Source: Paulownia fortunei (Eukaryota > Streptophyta > Magnoliopsida > Lamiales > Paulowniaceae). Taken from it: DNA of 64,000 nt. Every line of letters starts with the position of its first letter. The first letter of the stretch is position 1. Made by a program: the position numbers and the translations under genes. The stretch covers positions 14,105,993 through 14,169,992 of the forward strand of contig CM033109.1 of assembly GCA_019321725.1 (NCBI GenBank), written 5' to 3'. Under the pieces are notes generated by a model. It was not told where the DNA came from and ran no database searches. It was given only the letters and a program-made list of their open reading frames with translations. Positions 24,171 through 36,300 of this stretch are shown piece after piece.

Positions 24171-26444
24171 TGTTGGGTTCGCTATAATTGCAGAGGCATG
24201 CGCAGCGAAAAATTAAATTTTTATCAAACATAAATTTATCAAATAAATTTATCCCCTCGATTTGAAAGTGATTCTAACGATCGCGCTTATTCAAGTGAAT
24301 ATATATAAAATAAATATATCAATTCGAATTGTATTTTTCGTGCATTACGATTGTTGTAGGGAATAAAGCAATTAATTACTTATCAAAACTTTCAGAACTC
24401 GTAGGAATCCAAGTGTCTTCCTCTATCAGGTCCATAATATAAAAAATAACATCAATTAAAAGGATTCACTAGTATCTTTTTAATCGTTTATTAATCTGGA
24501 TCCGGAGTAATGTTGCATTTTTTATCTAATTGATGAATCAAGAATAATAAAGATTTATTCTTTAAGTTCTTGAAACTTATATATAAAGAGAATATCAAGA
24601 AACTAGTTTTTTTTTAAGAACAAGAAAATCAAGATTCAAGAAAATACCTTTTCTTTTCTTTCTTTTCTTTCTTTTCTTGGAGAGAAAAATAAAAGACTTA
24701 ACAAAATAATATTTTTGCTAATTCCTATGGTAATTTTTGGCCCTCACTATAAATAGGGGTTGAAAATTTGTTCCTACTCCAACTCTTAGAAAGTTTATCA
24801 ATTTTGAACTACTTCTAAGTTTAATTTTAGAATGATTTTAAATCTTTCAATAACTCTCCTCTTTGTATATCTACAACGTATGTGAACTTGTTTGAAACTA
24901 CATTAGTCATCAAAATTGTCTACATACATTCTTGATATTAATTTGAACTCTTCAAATAATATCAAGATAGATATATATCAAATATATATACCAAAAATAT
25001 ATTTATATATTAAATAAATCCTAGTGGCCGATTTTTATCCTATAAAAATTGGTCACTTTATTTATTAATTTATAAATATGTTAATTAAATAAATCATATT
25101 TATTAATTTATTCTCTTCATATTCTAGCGGGCTTGTAAAGTGATCCACATTAATTTTTGGGTTTGGACTTAAAAATTCACAAATCAATCCGATTGATTTA
25201 ATTCCAAATTAATCAATCCAATTGTTTAGTTATAATTTACTCCAATTGATTTTTCTAATCAAATTAGGTCCAATTAAATAATCTAATTATTTAATTGAAT
25301 AATTTAATTTAATCATTAAATTAAATAAAACCCTTAATTAATTCATTAATATTAATTAATTAATTTCCAACCATTAGATAAATTCTAAAATTAGAAATGT
25401 TACTTTCCATAAAGATATGTGACTCTCTTAGGTTCACTACTAAGCTAGTAGTGGGCTTGTAATATTTACAACTTATGAATAATAATTATTATAATTAATT
25501 AATTCACTCGAAATTAACTACTAAATTTCAAAAACCTCAGTATCCATGAAAATACCTAATAAGTAATTATGACAAACTAGTCTTAGATAAAATAGCGAGT
25601 AAACTTATTTCAGTTACGAGTACCATACACGTACGGTCCTTTCGAAAGCTAATCTCCCGATTGAATGTGGGACATGAATTATAAGTCCAAGCCCGAAATG
25701 ATTCAATAATTGTGATCCCATTTCAAGTTTCAATAATTGCTGATGAATCACGATTCATCCTACCTTGACTAACATCTTTGAATCATGAACTATAAAAATA
25801 CAAGAGATTCTCTTATTTAAAAAGACAAATGTCGAATTCTATATTGGCCACTGACAAACCTCCATGCACACTAGTCCAACACCTAACATACCCCTTTTGT
25901 GATTATCAAGCAATCAGAAGATATATCAAAGTGCTACAGTTGTACACAAGGCTACCATCGTGCCTTAAGTTCGAGAACTAACCATGTACTATCGCAACAC
26001 ATAAATTCTTATTTCAACAGGCAAAGCCTCCAACTAAGGATTTCTTGCGGGCCATATTTGGTATACTTGTTCTCTAATAAGTACATGAACTAACGTCTCT
26101 ATACTAATGTCAATAGAATATGGCATCATCGTCTCACAAGCATGCATCGCATATGCAAGTCTTACTGAACTATTTGATGTCTCATGTCAAAAAATTCTCG
26201 ACTCAAAATTTATTTAAGACCAAAACTTTATAAACATATTCTATGATCGCCATCATATATGCGACCATACCCCGTTCCTAAATTTGATTTAAAAACTTTA
26301 TTTAATGTGCAGAAATAAAAGATACAAAACATAAGATAAATAAAATATTTTTTTAATAATATAATTCACAATAAGATTATTTTTACAAAAAAAAAAGTAC
26401 AATACACATAATTTAATTAGGGCGTTGGGCATCCTACTTTAGAA
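24171..26444 (-). mobile_element. 5' LTR of copia element 3
   Basis: Near full-length LTR of about 2,270 bp, TGTTGGGTTCGC…ATCCTACTTTAGAA; the far end has lost the CTCTAACA sequence. It aligns with 12227-14430 from end to end. No 3' LTR or coding region for this element is present apart from the leader at 22956-24170, so the element was truncated. ORF 25899-26093 is chance. Confidence 0.82.
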
Positions 26445-27473
26445 TTGTGTTCCTTGAAACCGTATTTCTTGATATGAAATATATCTATCTCAAGTTGTAT
26501 TGTTAATATTTCAAGTTATAAAACTTTCTAATTGCTATAATTAATTGAATATTTCATACAGTGTTCCATATAAATTGTGGAAGGGAATTTAAAGAAATGT
26601 ATAAGTGGGTATAATGATTATAATGAGCTTATGTAATAATTTGGGTTAATTATTCTCATAAAATAAGAATAAATACAAAAAATTTGCTAGTAGAACCCAT
26701 TACACACAAATTCTACTTGTATGTCAAAATGGTATCAAAACAAATACTAGAGGCAGCATTGCACAAGAGACCTGATCGGATGTGTATATGGAGTGGTGCT
26801 AAATTGCTAGAGGAGCACAATGGTTGATTGTGATGTTTGATATAGATTGAGAGAAAAAAAAATTATATTAATTTATAGTGGACACAAAAGAAGCTTCTCT
26901 ATTAATTTAGTTAATTATTTTAAAAAAACAAAAATAATTGAAAAGTAATTATTAATTGGACACATGGCACAAAAGTTTCACTTACGCTAGGCACCGAGAC
27001 TTCAGCAAATGGTATAAAGTCCCCTAGTTATTCATGTAATTAAATGGGATATATTTAATTCCAGAAGTCAAAAATGTAGTCAAGTCGTACTGTTTGGATT
27101 ATTCCAAGTTTAAAAAACTATACTCCCATTTCTAAGATTGAATATTGTTTGGCAGGAATTTTTTATTAAGTCTGCCAAGGATCCACAATTCTAATAAATA
27201 TCTCTATCAGTTGCAAATCGAATCAAAGATTACTCATGCTAGACAAACCCTTTTTTCCTTTTTCTTTTTTCTTTTTATTTTTTATTTTTTATTTTTTATT
27301 TTTGAGTTTAGAGCCCTTTCTTACGGCTCACAGGAGTTCACGAGTTTAAAATGACTAATTAGTGTAGATTCTTTTAAATTATCCTCTTACTTAAATTAAT
27401 TGTGGGACGTAATTATCAACAAATATTTTTGAGAATAACATCATAAATTATTTAATATTTTTATGTTTTTTAG
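26445..27473. other. AT-rich intergenic DNA
   Basis: No gene, RNA gene or clear repeat seen. A T-rich stretch with TATTTTTTATTTTT units lies at 27250-27303. Confidence 0.5.
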
Positions 27474-28374
27474 TAAATTACACTTTACCAATTTACCCCC
27501 ATAAACAATAAAATGTAACATTGGGTACCCTTAATGTATTAGGAATTTCTCTTGATACCGGTAACAAATAATTCTTTTTTTATTATTATTTTATTCCGTA
27601 TTTTTAACGGTTTTTTCTTCCTTCGCCGTGCCACTCAGAACTCGCCCACCCTAGCCACACCAGCCCAGTCCCCCACCAATTTAACTGAATTCTGCGTTTC
27701 TCTTGCACAATATTTTAGCAAATTGAACGTACTTCTCTGCTGAATTCTAATCTAATTTATTCATTAAGTGATAGATAATTTGGCTGATAGCTTTTGTTTA
27801 AGTATTTTTGTAACTTAAATATTTTGAACTAGGTTTTTAAGTAATTGTAAACTAATATTTAAGAAAAAATATTTATTAAGTCGGTTTTTACTTTCTATAA
27901 AAATTCTTTTTGTTGTAAGCATTCTTGTTTAATTATTATTTGTTTTTTTGTTTATGTTGTGTTTTTGAGCAAACTAATTCACATTTGCTTGATATTACTT
28001 GAAGCGCTCATTTAATTTTATTTTAAAAAATAATAATTTAAATTTTTTTATATATAATAATTTAATTTAAAATTAATTAAAAAATATGACATCGTGATTA
28101 CCCTACTCACCATCCCACCCCACCACACATAATCCTTGCCACCTCAAGAGAAAAAAATAAAAAGAAAAAAGAAAAAACAGCGGAAAGAAAAATAATCGTG
28201 CCTCCTAAAAAGAGGGTAAAATTAAGTAAAATTGTAAAAGAGAAGGAAAAAAAAAAAACCTAGAAAGGGTAATAATAGCAAGTCACATTTCATTGTTCAA
28301 AAGATGAATGTTATATTTTATTGTTCGGGGGTAATATTACCTCGCTTATAGTTTAGAGGCAAAAGTGTAATTTA
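27474..28374. mobile_element. Non-autonomous inverted-repeat element
   Basis: The left end reads TAAATTACACTTTACC and the right end GGCAAAAGTGTAATTTA, reverse complements of one another. The similarity continues inward for about 60 bases (AATTTACCCCCATAAACAATAAAATGTAAC against GTTATATTTTATTGTTCGGGGGTAAT). Length 901 bp. No transposase is seen; the interior has a GC-richer patch at 27615-27700. Flanking TTA/TAT sequence may hide a short target duplication but none is certain. Probably a MITE-like derivative of a DNA transposon; the superfamily is not determined. Confidence 0.65.
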
Positions 28375-28405
28375 TATTATTATTATTATTTTACTACTCC
28401 CATCT

Positions 28406-28408
<3 letters not shown>

Positions 28409-28440
<32 letters not shown>
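28409..28440. repeat. (TA)n microsatellite
   Basis: About 16 TA units, directly after ATTATTATTATT. A candidate length-variable marker. Confidence 0.9.
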
Positions 28441-28441
<1 letters not shown>

Positions 28442-30479
28442 TGCAAAATGATGTTGAGAAAAATTGGAGTATTGATGAGACCGTATAAAAGTTTTATCTC
28501 TACTCTGAAAAAGTTTGACATTGACTTGAGTGCCTTTCTTCAGTTTTGGCCCACTACCCTCATTCTCTAGTGGATGCCGCATAATGTATCATATCTCCAT
28601 TTGATCTCTCCTTCAACTGATTCCATCTTTCACAAACCTATTTCACATTAAATTTTCTCCACTTGTTTTGTTTAATAGCCAATTTGTTTTTTTCATTTTT
28701 TTAGTTAAATTCTCTTTTTCCACATTTACTTTTCCATGAATATCAACACAAAAATTTTAAAAATAAAAAATGCAAGACCGACAAACAGTACCTAAAAATA
28801 GTTAATTTTATTTTTTATTAACATTAAGATATATGTTATTTGACAATTTCTGTAAAATAAAATCTTATAGGTGATGTGATGGTAAAAATGAAATAATTCT
28901 TTATAGTAAATATGTATTTTATGCATTTAATATAAACATAAATAGTGATGTACTTTATTTCATAATTAATTTCTGATTTATTAACATGTTATGTTTTTGT
29001 TTTACATAATTTGTGTTTTATTAGCATTGGAAATTAAATTTGTCGGACATGTTTTTCTAATTATTTTTATTTTTTATTAATTGTTTTGACACATTTTGGA
29101 TTATATATCCAAAGTATCAAAATACTCCATACGAGTAGAAATCCTTTTCAGAAAGTATTCATATATCATACCGTTTCTTTTTGATTTAATACACTTAAAG
29201 TTATAATTTATATGGTTTTTCAGACATAAAATTCAACGAATGATAATATTCTGATCTTCAACATATTTAGCAAATGAAAAGAAGATAACGACACGTGCTT
29301 GTCAATTATCGATCAAGATATTCTCAAATCTAACAAATCTTTTATATTCCACGTTTTATTTTCTCTTTATGTCAATAATAATGATTTTAAGAAATAAATA
29401 TTAGTAATACGTCATTTGATTCCAAGAGCCAATGGATTATAGTTTCATTATTCTAATCTCAACCATATCTAATTCATACCACTTGCTAGAAAATATCTAA
29501 CCTTGTCAATAAACTAATAAAAAAATCAACTGTTGCTGCTGAGGACTGAACAACAAATTAAATTATTTAAGATTGGATTGAAAATTCATCATTAGAAACT
29601 TATTTGAATTCAATTTATTAAGTATAATAAATCAATTTTAAATATTTTTATCTATTTAGTAAGAATTGAGTTTGAGTTGATTAGTTAAAAATAATAAAAT
29701 ATTTATAATATCAAATTATTCAAATTTAATTTTATATTTAAATTTAATTAATACTCGTTTAACCTTAAATTTTTTAATATTTATTTTACATTCGATAAAA
29801 AAATTCAAACAAAGTTTGAATAATACTTTGTTCATATCAACTTGATATGTTTATATCCTTAGTTGAACTTTTTCCTCATTAGACAAATGAAAACTAATAT
29901 ATAAGTGCAATATTTAAAAAAAACATAGGAAATGATGTCTTATTTTTAAATACATATGAAATCGAACCTAAAAATTTAATTCGATATTCAAAATTTAATT
30001 TTATAAAAATTCAGTAATCGGTTTGATTTAGATTTTTTGTTTGATTTACCGGATCGTATGAATACCGAATGATAAATTTTTATACATTTTTACATATAAC
30101 TTTTATATAAAAAATTTAAATTTATTATTTATTTTTGTATATTTTTTTATGTTTTATTCACCAAAACTAAACACAATAAATAAGGAATACTATTTTGATT
30201 TTATTAGTTAATTTTTAACAACCATTTTTTTTTAGTTTTTTTTTAAATCCAATTAACCAAAATACCAAATTAAAAATAAAAAGGTCGATAATAATCGATC
30301 CAAAACGACTAATTCCAACTAATTCAGTTCAGTATCAATATAACATTTTAGCATACTAAATTTTCGAGTTGAACCCTAAGCAACTAAGAGGTGATTGCTT
30401 TAATATTTACATTGTTTTGGTATTAATCAATTTTTTGTTGCGAAATAAATATTAGGAAATTAAGAGAATATTTGACTTA
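28441..30479. other. AT-rich intergenic DNA
   Basis: Long A/T tracts, no recognisable gene, RNA gene or transposon protein. Confidence 0.5.
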
Positions 30480-31395
30480 TGATAACATACTCCCACTTAA
30501 TGATTATTTAGTTCAACCATTCATGATATTCTTACACAAAGTACCTAAAATGTTTAATTAAACTTATTAAAATGGAAAATACAACATAGTTACAATTAAT
30601 AATTACTTTAAAGTTTATTAACATGTTAATAAAGACAATACCATTAAGATATTAATATAAAAACAAAAATCTTGATGGTTGCAAACTCAAGTATAAATTG
30701 TGTCAAATAATAATTTGTGCTCGAAATCGATTCATAAGAAAGTTGTTTGAAATTTTCAAAATTATATTTCATAAAAAATAGAATGAATGAGGTTTAAAAT
30801 ATAAAGAAAAAAGTATGCTATAACTAAAAAATTAAAATAATAAAAATATTAAAAATTAGGGATCCACTCTTGAGTTTTCGATATATGAACGATTATTTAT
30901 TATTATTTTTTACCTCTTTTAAATATCACTATTGTAATCCATACACAATGAAGGTTCTAATGGAAAAATATTATCAAATAGCTTATGCATTAAGGTAATT
31001 ATGATATTGTCTTACTATTTATAAATTATCTTTTAACATCAATACTTGTTTATGGGATTAAGTATTTATACACACCATTGTTTACAACAAATCAAAGTTT
31101 TACGTTAGCAATCGGTGTAATAGAATTGTATAATAAGCTAAATGAACCCAAATATTTGTTGTGTTATTGGTAATATATAAATAAAAAATCATCACAAAAT
31201 AAGGAGGATTTTACCGCCAATATTTATTTATGAGATTAAGTATTTATGTATATATTTATTTACAATAAATCAAGGTTTCATATTAGTAGTCGGTGGGGTA
31301 GAATCGTATAATAAGATAAATGAACTAAAGTATTTATTGTACTATTTGTGATATAAATTAAGAATCGTTACTAAATAAGGAGAGTTTCAATTAAA
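30480..31395 (+). repeat. Copia leader relic with internal tandem duplication
   Basis: 30880-31150 is the reverse complement (diverged) of the copia element 2 leader at about 20740-21030: shared stretches include the tract TCCATACACAATGAAGGTTC, CAAATAGCTTATGCATTAA and AACATCAATACTTGTT. The unit at about 31035-31210 is then repeated at about 31222-31390 (GGGATTAAGTATTTAT / GAGATTAAGTATTTAT, ATCGGTGTAATAGAAT / GTCGGTGGGGTAGAAT, AAATAAGGAGGATTTTA / AAATAAGGAGAGTTTCA), a tandem duplication of about 180 bp. No LTR or coding sequence is attached. Confidence 0.65.
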
Positions 31396-32700
31396 AAATA
31401 AAATAATAATATAACACACCTGTAGTACTAGAAAACTTACATTATTATTAAAAAATTTAACCTAAAAAAAGATAACAATAAAACTTTCTTTTCCCCTCCA
31501 AATTTTTTTGTATGTCTTGAATGTCATCCAAAAATCCTTATTTATAGTAGAAGAGTGCCTAAATTGGTATTTTCAAATTCATTCAAATGCCTTCCAAATT
31601 AATTTTAAATGTATTCTAAATCCACATGTCATTGTCAGATCTACATTTTGTCACATATATTTTCTTTATGAAATCAACTAATTTTGAAAATATGATTAAC
31701 ATGAAAGTTGTGTATTTATCTGTTAGCTTTATTTCAACTTAAATAAACTAATTTCAATCATTAGGGGGAAAGTTATGCTTGATTCAAGAAAATATATCAA
31801 CATAGATAGATCATTTTCAATGCACACACTTGAACGAATTTTCTGTTATAATCAAGGTTGAATTGGCGTGAACTTCCAACATTAAAGTTATAGTTCTACC
31901 TTTTAAATTTTAAATGGAGTAAAATTCAGGTTCATAGGATAATTCAGTTTATACAAATACCATAAACTTATACCCCATATGTTTTAATTGAATGGTTTTA
32001 TTTATCTTTTTCCAAATAGTTGTAAATAATGTCCAACTTTAATACAGCAATTTTCTTTCAAATGTAGTTTCTTATAAAAGTGATGATGTGAATAAAGTCT
32101 CAACCATTATTCTTAAAGACAAAAACTATATATTATATATCCAAAAATTAATTTTTTTAAGTCTTACCTAAAAATCTTGTGCCAATTTAAAATGGAACAA
32201 AGAGAGAATTTTATTACAAAAGAATGTAATAACATTGATAGTCCATTAGTTACTTCATGAGCTCTACATTTCTTTGCAAGTTAAAGGTGATCGGTAGTAG
32301 CGACTTGGTTTTTATGTGCAAAGACAAAGTTACCTTTAAAATGTAACTCATGATCTCCCAACTTTTTTCTAAGCGAACGACAGTTTGGAGATACACGTAA
32401 TTGTCATCTAGTTGAATAAAAAATAATAAATAAGCTGCATAATGTAAAATATGGAGTTTTAATACTATAATTTTTTTATGAGTGAAAAGTTAGGAAATGA
32501 GTGACAAGCTAAATAATATTGTTGGGTATAATTATAAAAATCCCTTATTGTTATAGAATATTTAGATTGAATATATCACTATTGGTCTATCATCAAATTT
32601 TAACTAAAATAAAAATCAAATTGAAGTTCTCCATCATAAAACCAATTTATTCACGAATTACTATCCCAAACACTAGGAATTTGCAATATCTTTTGAAAAG
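31396..32700. other. AT-rich intergenic DNA upstream of the SMXL gene
   Basis: No gene seen. ORF 32519-32704 is AT-driven and has no recognisable content. Confidence 0.5.
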
Positions 32701-33352
32701 TTAATAGAGTCATGCTTAATGCTATATTCGATTAGTTACTCATTCACTGTTTCTTCACTTTCCTTTTAATTGAAAAGGAATAATTAATTAATCTTTTAAT
32801 TAACTTAATTACGATAATTCTTTACTAAAATTAAAATAAAAAAGTAAAAACAAAATAAATATTAAAGAGTGATCTATATGCCATTGTTCCAATGGACCAC
32901 CACCAAAACAGCTCTGTGGCTAACATGATTACCTTGTATGCAAATAGTACAAATACTATCGATCTAATCGATTTCCTTTGAGGAATGAATAAACAATGAG
33001 AAGATCTTTCTTTCTCCAATTCCGATACAGAATCTATGCTCATCAGACATTTGCTTGTGCTCCATCGCTTCTCTAACTTTGGCCCACACTCTCCCACCAA
33101 CAAAAATTCCTTCCTTTTCCTCAACCTCTGCAACTTCAATAAATAATTCTAAAGCTCCTGAAAACTTCATTCTTGAAATAAATAAATAAGAAAAAGAAAT
33201 CTCTTTCACCCAAAAGGGCCAAAAAGATTGAAAAGAAAAAACCCATTCTTGGATTTATATTATTTATTTGTATTAGAATATTTTTTTTCAAATCATAGTA
33301 TACATATTTCTGTGCATATATATATATATTTATACGGATAAGCTTGCCGGCG
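32701..33352 (+). promoter_or_regulatory. Likely promoter and 5' UTR of the SMXL gene
   Basis: Sequence immediately upstream of the SMXL start codon, with base composition rising toward genic. A TATATATATATTTATA stretch at 33317-33333 lies only 20-35 bases before the ATG, so it is unlikely to be the working TATA box. The transcription start cannot be fixed from sequence. Minus-strand ORFs here (32831-33209) have no recognisable content and I leave them out. Confidence 0.35.
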
Positions 33353-36300
33353 ATGCCAGCGCCCGTGGGCGTTGCCCGCCAATGCTTGGCGGCGGCGGCG
33401 GCTGCTGTTTTGGACGATGCCGTAGCAGTGGCGAAGCGACGGAGCCACGCGCAGACCACGTCGTTGCACATCGTATCCGCCCTACTAGCTCTACCTTCCT
33501 CCACCCTCCGGGAGGCTTGCACACGCGCCAGGAGCAGCGCGTACTCTCCACGCATCCAGTTCCGCGCTCTAGAACTCTGCGTCGGCGTCGCCCTCGATAG
33601 GGTTTCGGTATCCAAATCGACCGCCGAGGAGCCACCGGTCTCGAATTCCCTGATGGCCGCAATCAAGAGATCCCAAGCCAATCAGAGACGCCATCCGGAA
33701 ACCTTTCATCTGTATCAGCAGCAGTTGAATTCGAATTCTCAGAATTTTCCTTCGATTTCTGCGGTGAAAGTTGAGTTGAAGCATTTCGTAATGTCCATTT
33801 TGGATGACCCGATCGTCAGTCGGGTCTTTGGTGATGCGGGTTTTCGGACCCACGAGATCAAGTTGGCGATTCTAAACCCCCTCGCCATGTCAAGATTACC
33901 CTCAACTACTTCTCGGCCCCCGCCCCCGTTTTTGTGTAGCTTGAGTGATTTAGAGCTGAACAAACCCCGCCACAATTTCCCGTTCTCCGAGGCTGCTGCT
34001 ATAGAAAAAGTTGATGAAAATTCAAGAAGAATAGGGGAAATTCTTTTGAAGATTAGTAGGAGAAATCCGTTGCTCATTGGTGTTTATGCGAGTGATGCGT
34101 ACAGGAATTTCATAGATTGTTTAAAGAGGGGTGAAACTGGAGTTCTCCCCAAAGAAATTGATGGATTGCAAGTGGTCTCGATCGAACATGAGATTTCCAA
34201 GTTTATCAGTGAAGGTTTGAGTGAAGAGATGATGGGATTGAAGTTTAAACAAGTGGATGAAATGGTGGAGGATTGCCAAGGGCCCGGGATCATTGTAAAC
34301 TGTGGGGATTTGAAGGCGTTTGTGGATGTCGAATCGGTGGATGTTGTCAATTATATGGTTTCGAAGCTGAAGAGATTATTGATCAACCCTGGTGGAAAAT
34401 TGTGGTTGATTGGGTTTTTGGCAGGTGATGGTGATTATAAGAAGCTATTAGAGCGGTTTCCTTCGATAGAGATGGACTGGGATTTGCATCTTCTGCCCAT
34501 TACTACTTCCATTGGAGAAAAGTGTTTCAAATCCAGGTCAGTGTTCCTTTTTTCATATTCGTTTCTTCCTCTTTGTTAGATATATTTCTATAATAATGTG
34601 TAAGTGCTGGATACTTCATTTTGTTATTTGCGTGGGACAAATTGCCAAAACTTTTTACTATTAATTAAATAGGAAGATGGATATCCCCAGCCAGTAGAAG
34701 CTATGGTTTATTGAAACTCGAAATGTGGTACATCTAAGTGGGCATTAATGAAATCTTTCGGCCTGTGGAGCAGCATGAACAAGAAAGTGTCTGGTCTGAA
34801 CTTATTAAGTATTTTTTTCATTTATGTTCATCGTGATATCGTTTCAAATAGTTTATTTCTTTGATTAATTTAATATCTCTCCCTCTCGTGCGTGTGCCTC
34901 TGTGTGTGTGAATATTACTTAATATGTAAATAGTAGAACCTTCTGTTGGTCAATTATAGACCTGGCATTCTACCCTAATTCTTGGGACAACATGATAATT
35001 TGTTTTAAAGCTGAAATTCATGCAAGAAGCATCTAAGTTTGCTTCGAAATAACTTGTTTGTATCTTATGCCTAAATGTTAAATGGAATTGGACAATTAGT
35101 GACTTTCTAGGTCAAGTCGAGAAAACTTGTTGAAGTTTGACTGGAATCTAAGCTTGAAATTTTTTGACTGGCATGCTTCTTCCGGAAATTTTTTGCCATC
35201 TTTTGTACTGTCTCTAATCCTTTGGCAAATCATTAAATTGCCTTTGCCATGTCTCTTCTCAGTTCCAGAGAAATATGACTGTCAAATTTTCTCTGTTTTG
35301 AATGTTCTATCTTAAGAAACTCAAAAAGTGGATTTCGTCTATCTTCAACTCCATATAATCCCTACATCTCCGTTAAATCTGTACACTATTAATAGGCATT
35401 ATTCTGCTTATTGTTTATCTATAATATGTTTATTTGAGGTCATGCATCAAATGTACATTTTGGCTTCTGAATTTTCAATCAATTTTTTCACAGTTGCATG
35501 CTTATATACTTGCAGCTTGATGAGGTCATTTGTTCCATTCGGCGGATTCTTCGCTATGCCATCTGACCTTGAAAGTCCATGCACCAGTGCAACTAAATCC
35601 TTGAGACTTTGCAACTTGTGCAAAGAAAAGTATGAGCAAGAAGTTTCTTATGTTCTGAAGGGAGTTTCAACTAATTCAGTTGCTGATAAGCAGTCGGTAA
35701 ATCTATCTTCTTGGCTGCAAATTGCTGAATGTGAAACAAGCAAGAGATCTCTCACAGTAGAGGTTTGTCGCTCCTTTAAATCCAAACTTGATTTTTGAGC
35801 TCAACTAAGTCATACATAGACTTAAAACTATGTTTGAGTTGGTAGGAGATGTTTTGTAAACAGGTCCTCTGTCATTTCAGTGCAGGCCAAAGAAGACAAA
35901 ACTGTATTGGATGCCAGAGTTATGGCATTGCAGAGGAAATGGAGTGACATCTGCCAGAGGCTTCATTGCTCCTGGGCATCTCAAGAGGATATTACTCTAG
36001 CCAAGCCACATACTTCTAGTATTCCATCTTTTCAGAATTTTCCTATACAGAAAGACACTGCTGGTGTGGGTTCAGTATTTAATGGAAGCAGAATCACTAA
36101 TTTAAGTCCTTGCACGCCTTCAGACTTGCAAGAGAATTCTCTGCCCAAGCAAAAAATTCCTAAGCCTGTTGTCTTGAGCGCAGTTGTAAATACACAAGCT
36201 GAAATACCAGTGCAAGGTTTGGAGCTGAATGACCTTCGGAACTCATCCGCTTCTCAGCAAAAGATGAGCCTGCCTATTGCTTGTACATCCTCACCCCCTG

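Noticed and set aside
27145..27354. 69-codon ORF with a Phe-rich middle
   Set aside because: Produced by a T-rich low-complexity tract.
32831..33209. Two overlapping minus-strand ORFs upstream of the SMXL gene
   Set aside because: No known motif, overlap of two frames, and the region is the likely 5' UTR/promoter of the plus-strand gene.
33344..33352. Upstream in-frame TTG as SMXL start
   Set aside because: The ATG at 33353 gives the conserved family N-terminus; the upstream codons add only MPA-like residues.
33136..33853. Minus-strand and alternative-frame ORFs over SMXL exon 1
   Set aside because: They lie opposite a GC-rich, strongly conserved exon and are shadows of it.
35328..35798. 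156-codon ORF running from intron 1 through SMXL exon 2
   Set aside because: Its first part is intron; only 35516-35762 is exon.
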